A stretch of 64,000 nt of DNA, from contig NZ_AWFG01000016.1 of assembly GCF_000682695.1 (NCBI RefSeq), forward strand, positions 1-64,000. The letters run 5' to 3'. The stretch comes from Hyphomonas chukchiensis (lineage in GTDB: Bacteria > Pseudomonadota > Alphaproteobacteria > Caulobacterales > Hyphomonadaceae). Position 1 is the stretch's first letter, and each line of letters starts with the position of its first letter. Of the stretch, positions 28,093 to 37,082 are shown piece after piece. The translations under genes were made by a program, and so were the position numbers. The notes below the pieces were generated by a model. The model was not told the DNA's origin. It made no database searches and was given only the letters and a program-made list of their open reading frames with translations.

Positions 28093-29601
28093 TCAGACCG
28101 GAGGCATAAGAGCCTTCAGAAGCGTTGCCCGACAGGCCTCAGGATCCGCGGCAGGGGCAAGCGCGAGCCGGACCATGTGGTCTTCAGCAATTTCCGTACG
28201 CAGGCAATCGGGCAGGACGAGGCTTTCCGCCACCAGCAATTCGCCTTTGCGGATATGCGCTGCGAGGTCTTCCTTGAAGCGTGGGCCGATGGCATCGGCG
28301 AGCGCTTCTTCAATGGCCGCGTCAGTCAGCTGCGGTGTTTCTCCCGTCTCGCGCAGCGCATCGGCCCGGTTGATAAGAGCGGCAATCGCGTCCGCAAGGG
28401 GGCGGCCATTCCTGAGGGCTGTCGTGTCCCAGCTGAGCGCAAGTAGGGCGCCGCGCTGGTACGGTAGTCGCTCGGTTTCCCGACTGTCCCAGACATGGTC
28501 GATGAGATCGGGAGAGGGCATCGTGTTGACGGGCGAGACCTGATAGGCGGCCCAGAGGCCGTTCAGGTTGTCCAGAAAGCCATCCAGCGGGATGAGCCCT
28601 GCGTCGAGCAAGATGAGCTGGGAATAGTATTCGGTGAACCCTTCGGTAAACCACATGCGGGCCGGATCTGTCGCTTCATCTGTGACGCCCATGCGGCGGG
28701 TGATCCATTCGTGAAGAATTTCATGAACGATGGTGTGCGTCAGCTCCGTTGCTTCGGCATTCCGCGTGGCGAGAATGAAGAAGGACTCCGTGAAGCCTGT
28801 TCCGATGACGGATGAGCTTTGGGGCAGATCCGGCAGCGGCGTGACTGCAACGAAATACTGGCTGAACGGAACGTCGCCGAAAGCCTTGCTGGCGTCCCGG
28901 ATGACAAAGGACGTTGTTGCTGCGATCTCCGGTTCGGACAGCGCCCAGCCGCCAAGTGTTGCGACACGTACGCCGGTCGAAGGCGTGTCGGCAAAGGAAT
29001 AGGCGCCGAGCGCGTAAATGCTGTCCTGAGCGGTGGAAAGGGGGATTGGCGCCGATGTTCCGTCGGGGGATGGCTGGCTGAAGGCGGCCCCTGTGGGAAT
29101 GCGGTCGAAGGAAACGCTCACGTCAGGGTCGCGCCCCTCCACCGAGGGCAGGAAAGTGTGTCCAATCAGCGAGGCATAGACTGGCTGCAGAACGGGCCGC
29201 ATGCCCGGCATTCGCTGGACGCCCCATTGCGGCAGGCCGTCATAGTCCTGTGCGACCGTCCAGCTGAGGCGGATGCGCTGGCCAGGCGCATGGGTGACGG
29301 TAACGGAGGGGCCATTGGTGGCGACGGGTAGCGCCGCGCCGGTTGCAGCGTCCGCCGCGCTGCGCCCGGAGATGAGGGCACCGAGATTGTCGTCTGGACC
29401 CCAGCGCTCCGGGAAGTCGAATATGGTTTCACCATCGGTGTCGCCGTCGAGCGTGAAGGTGATCATGACGCGTGAGAGGTCGTCCGCCTTTTCCGGCGCG
29501 AATAGCAGTGTATCGACGGGATCAGCTTTCGCGGAGGTCGCTGCGGTGGTCGCGCAAGCGCTGAGGGCGATCAGGACGGCGGCAAGCAGGCCAGGCTTCA
29601 T
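28093..29601 (-). CDS. M61/M1-like zinc metallopeptidase lipoprotein
   Basis: This 502-residue exported protein has the lipoprotein leader MKPGLLAAVLIALSAC. It carries a zinc-peptidase motif, H293-E294-I-L-H297-E-W, with the third ligand Glu320 in WFTEGFTEYY, as in M61 and M1 gluzincins. The N-terminal half is beta-rich, as in M61 proteins. The ATG at 29601 is preferred because GGAG lies seven bases upstream. It follows the L,D-transpeptidase-family gene on the same strand with 81 bp between. The substrate is unknown; a periplasmic aminopeptidase is a reasonable guess. It is convergent with purD. Confidence 0.82.
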   Translation of the reverse strand: MKPGLLAAVLIALSACATTAATSAKADPVDTLLFAPEKADDLSRVMITFTLDGDTDGETIFDFPERWGPDDNLGALISGRSAADAATGAALPVATNGPSVTVTHAPGQRIRLSWTVAQDYDGLPQWGVQRMPGMRPVLQPVYASLIGHTFLPSVEGRDPDVSVSFDRIPTGAAFSQPSPDGTSAPIPLSTAQDSIYALGAYSFADTPSTGVRVATLGGWALSEPEIAATTSFVIRDASKAFGDVPFSQYFVAVTPLPDLPQSSSVIGTGFTESFFILATRNAEATELTHTIVHEILHEWITRRMGVTDEATDPARMWFTEGFTEYYSQLILLDAGLIPLDGFLDNLNGLWAAYQVSPVNTMPSPDLIDHVWDSRETERLPYQRGALLALSWDTTALRNGRPLADAIAALINRADALRETGETPQLTDAAIEEALADAIGPRFKEDLAAHIRKGELLVAESLVLPDCLRTEIAEDHMVRLALAPAADPEACRATLLKALMPPV

Positions 29602-29682
29602 CATGAGGCTCCGCATAACAGGGACACGCTGTCAGATTACGAAGGCGGGCCAGTCAGGCAACCCATATTCAACTATTCGGGG

Positions 29683-30270
29683 TTATTTTCCGACGAAAAG
29701 CAGCGTTCCCTCCGGCACCTCGGCGAGGAAGGTTGTCAGGTCTGCCCTGGAGAACACGATGCAGCCGTTCGACCGGCCGAGCTTGCCGTGCTGGGCCAGG
29801 AAGTCCGGTTCTGCATAGTCGGCCGCGTGGACCACGATGGCGCGGTCCCGGGACGCACTGTTGGTCGCATCCAGGCCATCAAGCCGAAGACTTTGGCCAT
29901 GCTTGCCGACATATTCCTCGGCCGTGACGAACGCGCCTTGCGGACTGGCGCTCGAGCCGGATTCATTCGAAAAACTGTCGAGATAGCCGTCATGATCGGC
30001 GTCGGAGCCCTTGCCATGTGCGGCCCGGAAAGCCGTCACATCACCCGTCTGCAGGTTCACGACATAGAGCCTGGGCTCGCGTGAATGCAGCGAATAGTCA
30101 ACGATCACAAGGCGGCCGGTCTCGCGTATGTCCGCCTTGTGGGCTTCCTGCGCGGCGAGGGCCTGTCCCAGCAAGTCGGGCCGTATCCGACCCTGCGGGT
30201 CCAGCGTCACGGCCTGCGCACCGAGCGCGGTGAAAGCGAAGAAGGCGAGGGCACTAAGGGAACGTATCAT
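29683..30270 (-). CDS. Murein L,D-transpeptidase catalytic-domain family protein
   Basis: This 195-residue secreted protein has a signal peptide of about 20 residues (MIRSLSALAFFAFTALGAQA). The L,D-transpeptidase-like catalytic pattern is present: HAADYAEPDF with the His, then GRSNGCIVFS holding the probable nucleophile Cys. This variant family (YkuD_2 type) is exported and is likely to act on peptidoglycan peptides, although activity is not proven for most members. The start at 30270 gives a clean signal peptide; a start 17 codons upstream does not. It is divergent from the phosphotransferase gene. Confidence 0.85.
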   Translation of the reverse strand: MIRSLSALAFFAFTALGAQAVTLDPQGRIRPDLLGQALAAQEAHKADIRETGRLVIVDYSLHSREPRLYVVNLQTGDVTAFRAAHGKGSDADHDGYLDSFSNESGSSASPQGAFVTAEEYVGKHGQSLRLDGLDATNSASRDRAIVVHAADYAEPDFLAQHGKLGRSNGCIVFSRADLTTFLAEVPEGTLLFVGK

Positions 30271-30376
30271 GGGGGAGACTTTCCCCGGCAAATACGGCGA
30301 CCTTACGGCAGGTCTTGGCACCGCGTATGGGCCCGTTATGGTGTCCCAGAGGAAACTTCAGAAACGAGAGTACCCA

Positions 30377-31465
30377 ATGGCAGAGACAGAAACGGCACAG
30401 GACCTGTATTCAGGGACCAAACCGGTCGTGGAATCCCACAAGTTCGATGAGTCGAAACTCGCAGCCTGGATGGAAGCCAATGTCGAGGGCTATGAAGGCC
30501 CGCTCGTGGTGCGCCAGTTCAAGGGCGGCCAGTCCAACCCGACCTATCAGCTGATCACCCCGAAGAAGAAATACGTGATGCGCCGCAAGCCGCCGGGCAA
30601 CCTCCTGCCCAGCGCGCATGCCGTCGACCGTGAATTCCGCGTCATCAATGCGCTCTATCCCCTCGGCTACCCCGTCGCGCGGCCCTATGGCCTGTGCATG
30701 GACGAAAGCGTCGTCGGCACGATTTTCTATGTCATGGACAATGTCGAAGGCCGCATCCTCTGGGATGGCACGCTGCCCGAATACGAACCGGCGATGCGCC
30801 GCAAGATCTATGAAGCCAAGGTGAAAACCTTCGCCGACCTCCATAATGTCGACTGGCGCAAGGCCGGCCTCGAAGGCTTCGGCAAGGAAGGCGACTATGT
30901 TGCCCGCCAGGTCCACCGCTGGACCAAGCAGTACAAGGCCTCCGAAACGATGCACATCCCGGAGATGGAACAGCTGATCGAATGGCTGCCTAAAAACATC
31001 CCGGCTGGCGACAAGACCACGATCGTTCATGGCGACTACCGCCTCGACAACATGGTGCTCCACCCGACCGAGCCGAAAGTCATTGCCGTGCTCGACTGGG
31101 AACTGTCGACCCTCGGCGATCCGCTGGCCGACTTCTCCTACCACCTGATGAACTGGGTCATGCCGGCAGGCGACACGACCCGCGGCGCCATTTCTGCCAT
31201 CCCGGACCTCAAGGCCTGGGGCATCCCGACAATGGAAGAATATGTGGCCATGTATTGCGAGCACACAGGCCGTGACGGCCTGCCGGAGCTCGACTATTAC
31301 TTCGCGTACAATGCCTTCCGCCTCGCAGGCATCCTGCAGGGCATCATCGGCCGCGTGCGCGATGGCACGGCGAACAGCGCCAATGCGGAATCCAATGCCG
31401 CACGCGTCGTTCCGCTCGCGCAGTTCGCCGCGAGCTATGCCCGCAAGGCCGGCATGGAGGGCTGA
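30377..31465 (+). CDS. APH-fold phosphotransferase family protein (ACAD10/11 N-domain-like)
   Basis: This 362-residue cytoplasmic protein has an aminoglycoside-phosphotransferase/kinase fold. It has a Lys in YVMRRKPPGNLLPSAHAVDREF, the catalytic loop IVHGDYRLDNMVLHP and the metal-binding VIAVLDWELSTLGDPLAD. This set resembles the kinase domain found fused to acyl-CoA dehydrogenases in ACAD10/11, which are thought to act on 4-hydroxyacyl-CoAs. The ATG at 30377 fits the family N-terminus. It leads a same-strand run of enzymes (serine hydrolase, hotdog-like protein, alcohol dehydrogenase, amidohydrolase). A role in acyl or xenobiotic breakdown is inferred, not shown. Confidence 0.9.
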   Translation: MAETETAQDLYSGTKPVVESHKFDESKLAAWMEANVEGYEGPLVVRQFKGGQSNPTYQLITPKKKYVMRRKPPGNLLPSAHAVDREFRVINALYPLGYPVARPYGLCMDESVVGTIFYVMDNVEGRILWDGTLPEYEPAMRRKIYEAKVKTFADLHNVDWRKAGLEGFGKEGDYVARQVHRWTKQYKASETMHIPEMEQLIEWLPKNIPAGDKTTIVHGDYRLDNMVLHPTEPKVIAVLDWELSTLGDPLADFSYHLMNWVMPAGDTTRGAISAIPDLKAWGIPTMEEYVAMYCEHTGRDGLPELDYYFAYNAFRLAGILQGIIGRVRDGTANSANAESNAARVVPLAQFAASYARKAGMEG

Positions 31466-31500
31466 GGCCCTCCCGCCGAAATTTGGAAAGGGCATAGGCC

Positions 31501-32700
31501 ATGGGACTTGGGCGGCGTCTCGCCATCGGCGTGGCAGCACTGGGCGTCGCCGGTCTCGCCGGCTGGTTCTTCATCGGGCCTGACTGGCGCGCGCTGATTG
31601 CGCACCAGCCCTATGGCCGCGATGTCCTCTTCTGGGATCTCGACCAGCGCGATGCGGGCTTCCGCATGCTCGACCAGATCCCCTTCGTCATCGACTCGCA
31701 TGAGATTGCAGCCGGTGACACGGTCCATCCCTTGCCGGAGGGCGAGCCTCTCGCGCTCGACATGGACATGGATGCCTACCTTGCGTCCAACCGTACTGCA
31801 GGTCTTGTCGTCCTGCAGGATGGCAAAGTACGGCTTGAACGCTATGCGCTGGGCTTCCGGGATGATGGCCGCTGGACCAGTTTCTCCGTCGCCAAGTCGC
31901 TGACCTCCACGCTCGTGGGCGCGGCCATTCGCGATGGTGCCATCAAGAGCCTCAATGATCCGGTGTCGGACTATATCGACGAGCTGACCGGCTCGGCCTA
32001 CGCCGACGTGACCGTCGAGCAATTGCTGACCATGACATCCGGCATCGCCTGGAACGAGGATTATGACGATCCGGATTCCGACGTCGCCCAGTTCGACAAA
32101 CAGCCCGTCGAGACCGGCAAGAGCGCCACGGCGACCTATATGGCGACCCTGCCGCGTGCCCACCCGCCGGGCGAAGTCTGGAACTATTCCACCGGCGAGA
32201 CCAACCTCATCGGCATCCTCGTCATGCGCGCCACGGGCAAGCCGCTGGCCGAGTACCTGTCGGAAAAGGTCTGGCGGCCCTATGGCATGCAGCAGGATGC
32301 GTCCTGGCTGCTCGGCAATGATGGCTACGAGATCAGCGGTTGCTGCATTCAGGCCGCCGTGCGTGACTATGCCCGTTTCGGCCAGTTCATCCTCGAAGGC
32401 GGCGAGGCCGATGGCCAGTCGGTCCTGCCGGATGGCTGGCTCGAAAAGGCCACGCAGAAACAGGTCTCCTATGGCGCCCCCGGCGAAGGCTATGGCTATC
32501 AGTGGTGGACCTGGGATGACGGCTCCTTCCAGGCCGACGGCATTTTCGGCCAAGGCATCTTCATTGATCCCGCGCGCCGCCTTGTGATCGCATCCAATAG
32601 CAGCTGGACTTCGGCCCTTGGCGACAAGGACGGCGAGTTCGAGGCCCGCAAGGCCTTCTACAAGGCTGTGCAGAAAGCCGTCGACGCGACCACGCAATAA
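31501..32700 (+). CDS. Serine hydrolase, class C beta-lactamase-like
   Basis: This 399-residue protein has one N-terminal membrane segment (about 7-25), so the catalytic domain is likely periplasmic. The penicillin-binding-fold nucleophile motif is S129-V-A-K132 (SFSVAKSLTST), with a Tyr in WNYSTGETN as the second-motif candidate. It resembles EstB/NylB-type esterases or amidases more than resistance beta-lactamases. AAAGGG lies upstream of the ATG. It is 35 bp after the phosphotransferase gene and probably in the same operon. The substrate is unknown. Confidence 0.88.
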   Translation: MGLGRRLAIGVAALGVAGLAGWFFIGPDWRALIAHQPYGRDVLFWDLDQRDAGFRMLDQIPFVIDSHEIAAGDTVHPLPEGEPLALDMDMDAYLASNRTAGLVVLQDGKVRLERYALGFRDDGRWTSFSVAKSLTSTLVGAAIRDGAIKSLNDPVSDYIDELTGSAYADVTVEQLLTMTSGIAWNEDYDDPDSDVAQFDKQPVETGKSATATYMATLPRAHPPGEVWNYSTGETNLIGILVMRATGKPLAEYLSEKVWRPYGMQQDASWLLGNDGYEISGCCIQAAVRDYARFGQFILEGGEADGQSVLPDGWLEKATQKQVSYGAPGEGYGYQWWTWDDGSFQADGIFGQGIFIDPARRLVIASNSSWTSALGDKDGEFEARKAFYKAVQKAVDATTQ

Positions 32701-32774
32701 CCCTGCAGTCCCTCGCAACGGGGTGACGCCGGAACATCAGGGTGGCACAGTTCGCCCAAACGAAGGGAGATGAC

Positions 32775-33686
32775 ATGACCGACATTCTCAAAGGCCCGCT
32801 CCGCGCCCCCGCACAGATGCTGCAGGAGCAATCCTATGGCGGCCACAAGTCGCTGCACGATGATGCCGAAGCCGAACGCCTCGGAATCAAGGCGGGCCCC
32901 ATCGAAGGCCCCACGCACTTCCAGCAATTCGTGCCCATGCTCTACGAAATCTGGGGCAAGGCCTGGTTCGAGCGCGGCTGCCTCTCAGTCCACTTTCTCA
33001 ACATGGTGTTCGAGGGCGAGAAGGTCCGCGCCTTCGTCGAGCGCCCGGCCGAGGGTGCCACCCGCGCCAAGTGCTGGGCCGAGAAGGAAGATGGCACGCC
33101 CGTTCTGGAGGCCAGCGCCACGCTGGGCCCCGACCATGGCACCACGCTGCTTGAAGAGCGCATGGCCAAGCTGCGCCCTGCCGATGATCTGGTCATCCTC
33201 GAAGACATGAAGGTCGGCATGAAGGCGCCGAAGGACGAGCCGGTCCGCATGGGCCCCGACCAGCACATGGGCAATCTCTACCCCTTCAGCCTCGCGCAGA
33301 AGCTGGCCGTCATCACCGAGCCCAGCGACTGGTACAGCGACGCCGATGCCTCGCCCTGGGGGCGTCCGGTCATCCCGCTCGAAATGGTCAGCGTGCTCGC
33401 GAACTATACCGGCGGTATGGCCAACTGGCCTGTGAAGCACCCGTCCATCGGCCTCTTCGCAGACCTTCAAATGCGCATGATCGACGGTCCGCTCTTTGTC
33501 GATGAAGACTATATCCTGCGCCGTGAAGTGGTCGCACTCGGCGCCAGCCGCCGCGCCGAGAACTACTGGATCCGCACGCGTATCTTCGATTCCACCGGCA
33601 CGAAACAGGTCGCCGAGACGCTGCTCAATCACGGTGTCCTGAAGGCGAGCTATCCACATTATCCAGCTGACAAACTGCCGGCATAA
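32775..33686 (+). CDS. Hypothetical protein, double-hotdog/MaoC-like
   Basis: This 303-residue cytoplasmic protein has no signal peptide. The N-terminal half (GIKAGPIEGPTHFQQFVPML and the following VHFLNMVFEGEKVRAFVE) looks like a hotdog fold of the MaoC-like dehydratase/FkbR2 kind. The C-terminal half (PVIPLEMVSVLANY, FVDEDYILRREVVALG) looks like a second hotdog. No clear catalytic Asp/His pair can be named. AAGGGA is upstream of the ATG. Its position between the serine hydrolase and alcohol dehydrogenase suggests a thioester-related step in the same pathway, which is inference. Confidence 0.75.
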   Translation: MTDILKGPLRAPAQMLQEQSYGGHKSLHDDAEAERLGIKAGPIEGPTHFQQFVPMLYEIWGKAWFERGCLSVHFLNMVFEGEKVRAFVERPAEGATRAKCWAEKEDGTPVLEASATLGPDHGTTLLEERMAKLRPADDLVILEDMKVGMKAPKDEPVRMGPDQHMGNLYPFSLAQKLAVITEPSDWYSDADASPWGRPVIPLEMVSVLANYTGGMANWPVKHPSIGLFADLQMRMIDGPLFVDEDYILRREVVALGASRRAENYWIRTRIFDSTGTKQVAETLLNHGVLKASYPHYPADKLPA

Positions 33687-33713
33687 GCGCCCCAAACCCA
33701 AGGAATACTGCCC

Positions 33714-34751
33714 ATGAAAGGCCTTCTGTATCGCGGCGCCCGTGACATTGAATATGCCGATGCCCCGCCGCCCCAGCCCGAAGATATCCGCAGCGCGATC
33801 GTCAAGATCACAGCCTGCGGCATCTGCGGCTCCGACCTGCACATCTATCAGGGCCATGGATTCTCGGAGACGAACGATTATTGCGTCGGCCACGAAGCCG
33901 TCGGCGAAGTCATCGAAACAGGCAGTGCCGTCACCCGCTTCAGGGCAGGCGACAAAGTGATGATCTCGGCCGCCGTCGGCTGCGGCGCATGTCCCGCCTG
34001 CATGGCCGGCAACATGAACCGCTGCGAGACAAACAATATCCGCTGCTACGGCCTCGGCCACAAGCTGCAGGGCGTGCAGGCGGAATACACGATGGTCCCT
34101 GTCGCCGATTTCGGCCTCGCCAAAATCCCGGAAGGCATCAGCGAGGACCAGGCTGTCCTGCTGACAGACAACCTGCCCACCGCCTGGTTCGGCCTCAAGA
34201 ATGCCGACATCAAGCCCGGCAGCACGGTCGCCATTGTCGGCTGCGGCCCGATCGGCCTGATGGCTGTCGAGGGCGCCTTCCTCATGGGGGCTGCCCGCGT
34301 CTTCGCGGTCGACCTCGTGGCGGAACGGCGCAAGGAAGCGGAAGCGCTGGGCGCCGTCGCCTTCGATGCATCCGATGCCCGCGACCGCATCACCGAGCTG
34401 ACCTCTGGCCGCATGTGCGACAGTGTTGTGGAATGCGTCGGCGCTGACGCGGCAATACACCTTGCCACGAAGCTCGCGCGCAATGCCGGCACCGTGTCCT
34501 GTATTGGCGTGAACCAGTCGATGGACTTCAAGTTCCCGATGGCGCTGGCCTTCATCAAGGGCCTGACGTTCCGAACGGGCACCTGCTCGGTCCCGATGCA
34601 TTGGCCGGAACTCGTTCCCCTTGTTCAGGCGGGAAAGCTGCGCCCGGAACGCACCATCAGCCACCACATGCCGCTGTCCGAAGGGGCAGAGGCCTACCGC
34701 ATGTTCGACGCGCGCGAAAACGGCGCCATGAAAATGATTCTGACCCCATGA
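33714..34751 (+). CDS. Zinc-dependent alcohol dehydrogenase
   Basis: This 345-residue medium-chain dehydrogenase has catalytic-zinc residues Cys38 (CGICGSDLH at 35-43), His60 and Glu61 (GHEAVGEV). The structural-zinc cysteines are C90, C93, C96 and C104 (GCGACPACMAGNMNRC). The nucleotide-binding region reads VAIVGCGPIGLMAV followed by an Asp-rich FAVDLVAERR, suggesting NAD. The stop codon region overlaps the start of the next gene area (ATGA at 34748-34751), consistent with an operon. It resembles sorbitol/butanediol or formaldehyde-type dehydrogenases, but the substrate cannot be set. Confidence 0.93.
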   Translation: MKGLLYRGARDIEYADAPPPQPEDIRSAIVKITACGICGSDLHIYQGHGFSETNDYCVGHEAVGEVIETGSAVTRFRAGDKVMISAAVGCGACPACMAGNMNRCETNNIRCYGLGHKLQGVQAEYTMVPVADFGLAKIPEGISEDQAVLLTDNLPTAWFGLKNADIKPGSTVAIVGCGPIGLMAVEGAFLMGAARVFAVDLVAERRKEAEALGAVAFDASDARDRITELTSGRMCDSVVECVGADAAIHLATKLARNAGTVSCIGVNQSMDFKFPMALAFIKGLTFRTGTCSVPMHWPELVPLVQAGKLRPERTISHHMPLSEGAEAYRMFDARENGAMKMILTP

Positions 34752-34765
34752 GAAGGTTTGCACAG

Positions 34766-36058
34766 ATGAAACCCATGACACTGAAATCGCTTGCCCTGTC
34801 TGCCGCATGTCTGGGCGCTATCGGCGCTGCGAGTGCGCAGGATGCCATCGTGCATGCAGGCCATCTGCTCGCCGTGCCAGGCGAAGGCTATCTCACCGAG
34901 CAGACCATTCTCATCAAGGATGGCCGCATCACGTCGGTCAAACCGGGCTACAAGGTGGAAGTCCGTGGCATTCCCGTCATCGACTTGAAAAACGCCTATG
35001 TTGTCCCCGGCCTGATCGACAGCCACGTTCACATCACCAGCGAAAACGGTCCCGGCGAGCGCCTGAAGGCTTTTACCGATTCATCCGTCGACACCGCCTT
35101 CGATGGCGCGGCCTTCGCCAAGAAGACCCTCGAGGCAGGTTTCACCACTGTGCAGGACGTCGGCGGCGAGAATGATGCCGTCTTCGGCCTGCGCGACGCG
35201 ATCGCACGTGGAGCGGTGGCGGGTCCAAGGATGCGGGCCGCCGGGCGACCCATCTCGATCACTGGCGGTCATGGCGACATCAATGGCTACTCCTCTCCGG
35301 TCCTGAAGCTCTTCACCGGCACCAATATCTGCAACGGCGCGGATGACTGCCGCCGCGCAGTGCGCCAGCAGGTCAAGGAAGGCGCTGATGTCATCAAGAT
35401 CACTGCAACAGGTGGCGTCCTGTCAAACACGGCCGCGGGCCTGGAGCAGCAGTTCACAAATGACGAGCTGGTTGCCATCGTCGAAGCCGCTCACTCAATG
35501 GGCCGTCAGGTCACCGCGCACGCGCATGGCAAGGCCGGTATCGAAGCAGCCCTTCGGGCGGGCATCGATTCCATCGAACACGGCACCTATCTCGACGACG
35601 AATCCATCGCCCTTTTCAAGGAACACAATGCTACGCTCGTGCCGACCGTGATTGCGGGCGTAACGGTCACCGGCTGGACCAATGAGCCATGGCTGCCCGA
35701 AGCCTCGCGCAAGAAAGCCGCCATTATTGGTCCGCTCATGCTCGACATGCTGCGCCGCGCCCATGCAGGCGGCGTGAACGTCGCCTTCGGCACGGATACC
35801 GGCGTCTCGCAGCACGGCCTGAACGCCAAGGAATTCGCCCTGATGGTAGAGGCTGGCTTCACGCCGGAAGAAGCCATCCGGGCCGCCACCGTCTCTGCTG
35901 CGAAACATCTGGAAATGGACGCAGACATCGGCACGATCGAAACCGGCAAATATGCCGATATCGTCGCCATGACCGCTGACCCCCTGAAAAAGGTCACGGA
36001 ACTGGAATCAGTCGATTTTGTCATGCAGGGCGGCAAGGTCTACAAGGCTCTGGAATAG
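34766..36058 (+). CDS. Secreted amidohydrolase (imidazolonepropionase/prolidase-like)
   Basis: This 430-residue metal-dependent hydrolase has a signal peptide ending ASAQ (residue 25). Metal ligands are visible: H87 and H89 (DSHVHI), the probable carbamylated Lys211 (DVIKITATGG), H252/H254 (TAHAHG), H272 (IEHGTYLDD) and Asp in FGTDTG. This matches the amidohydrolase branch of Sgx-type Xaa-Pro dipeptidases and carboxypeptidases. The ATG at 34766 has AGAAGG nine bases upstream; another at 34748 overlaps the dehydrogenase stop and is the alternative. It is followed by a good terminator, so it ends the operon. Confidence 0.92.
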   Translation: MKPMTLKSLALSAACLGAIGAASAQDAIVHAGHLLAVPGEGYLTEQTILIKDGRITSVKPGYKVEVRGIPVIDLKNAYVVPGLIDSHVHITSENGPGERLKAFTDSSVDTAFDGAAFAKKTLEAGFTTVQDVGGENDAVFGLRDAIARGAVAGPRMRAAGRPISITGGHGDINGYSSPVLKLFTGTNICNGADDCRRAVRQQVKEGADVIKITATGGVLSNTAAGLEQQFTNDELVAIVEAAHSMGRQVTAHAHGKAGIEAALRAGIDSIEHGTYLDDESIALFKEHNATLVPTVIAGVTVTGWTNEPWLPEASRKKAAIIGPLMLDMLRRAHAGGVNVAFGTDTGVSQHGLNAKEFALMVEAGFTPEEAIRAATVSAAKHLEMDADIGTIETGKYADIVAMTADPLKKVTELESVDFVMQGGKVYKALE

Positions 36059-36095
36059 CTGTATCTGCCGCAGTTTGGCCCGGAACCTGCAAGAC

Positions 36096-36121
36096 CTTCG
36101 CCTAACCCGCGAAGCATTTTG
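36096..36121 (+). terminator. Intrinsic terminator after the amidohydrolase
   Basis: A perfect six-base stem, CTTCGC / GCGAAG, with a seven-base loop CTAACCC is followed by CATTTTG. It lies 38 bp after the amidohydrolase stop and before the OmpA gene. Confidence 0.5.
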
Positions 36122-36206
36122 ACATTGCGGGACAAAGGTCAGAATGTTGGGCATGCAAAAATTCCGTACCAGAATCCCTCACGCCTCCGGCAGGAAAGGG
36201 CACGTC

Positions 36207-37076
36207 ATGGTTAAGATGGATCAATTCCTGCGGGCGGGGGTCGCCTCGACGGCCCTGCTGGGGCTGGTCGCCTGTGGTGGCGACAAGACGGCTGAAGTCG
36301 CGCAAACGCCTGCCGCTGACGGCCTGGAATGCGTCACAATCCCTGAAGGCCTGTACGTTTTCGAGAATGGCAAATTCTCCTCCACCGTCTCGCCGCAACA
36401 GCCGCAGGCGCCCGAACAGGTGACGCGCGCATCTGCTGGCTGGGTGGGCGACGTTGAGAACGCCTTCAGCGCGGCTGGTTACACATGGCTGGGTTTTGTC
36501 GCTCGCGAAAATATCGGCGTGGTAACGGGTGTCGCGCCGGATGAAGATACAAAGCGCCGCGCGCTCGAAGCCGCGACGACCGCCATCATGGCCGACCCTA
36601 CGGGCGGAACCGAAATCAATCTTGTCGTCGACGGTATCAGCGTTGCTGAAGGCGAGCCCGGCCCGGGCGTCAGTGTTGCGGCCCTTGCGCGCGGCGGTAT
36701 CTCGCAGGATGCCTGCCAGCAGGCCCTGAACGAGACCATGGAAGGCCAGAAGATCCAGTTCCCCACCAACCGGGGTGACATCTCGCCGGTCAGCATGGGC
36801 CTGCTCGACGCCGTGGCCGGTATCTCGATGCTGTGTGACGACTTCAATGTCGAAATCGGCTCGCACACGGATTCGCGTGGGTCCGACGAGTATAACCTTG
36901 TCCTCTCGCAGAAGCGCGCGGACGCGGTGAAGCACTATCTCGAGGAAAAGGGCGTCTCGACCGAGCAGCTCACATCGGTCGGCTATGGCGAAAGCGTACC
37001 GCTCGACACAGCTGACAATGCCGAGGCCTGGGGCCGCAACTCGCGCACCGAATTCAAGATCTTACGCCGGCCTTGA
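36207..37076 (+). CDS. OmpA-family lipoprotein
   Basis: This 289-residue protein has a leader ending LLGLVAC-G, a clear lipobox. The middle region (about 60-160) has BON-like features (WVGDVENAF, GVVTGVAPDEDTKRRAL), as in mycobacterial ArfA-type proteins. The C-terminal OmpA domain has the peptidoglycan-binding pattern: GSHTDSRGSDEYNLVLSQKR, then VGYGESVPLDTADN and GRNSRTEF. It should anchor the outer membrane to peptidoglycan. The ATG at 36207 gives the best signal; one at 36153 is the alternative. It lies convergent to the DUF2855 gene six bases away. Confidence 0.9.
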   Translation: MVKMDQFLRAGVASTALLGLVACGGDKTAEVAQTPAADGLECVTIPEGLYVFENGKFSSTVSPQQPQAPEQVTRASAGWVGDVENAFSAAGYTWLGFVARENIGVVTGVAPDEDTKRRALEAATTAIMADPTGGTEINLVVDGISVAEGEPGPGVSVAALARGGISQDACQQALNETMEGQKIQFPTNRGDISPVSMGLLDAVAGISMLCDDFNVEIGSHTDSRGSDEYNLVLSQKRADAVKHYLEEKGVSTEQLTSVGYGESVPLDTADNAEAWGRNSRTEFKILRRP

Positions 37077-37082
37077 ACGGCC

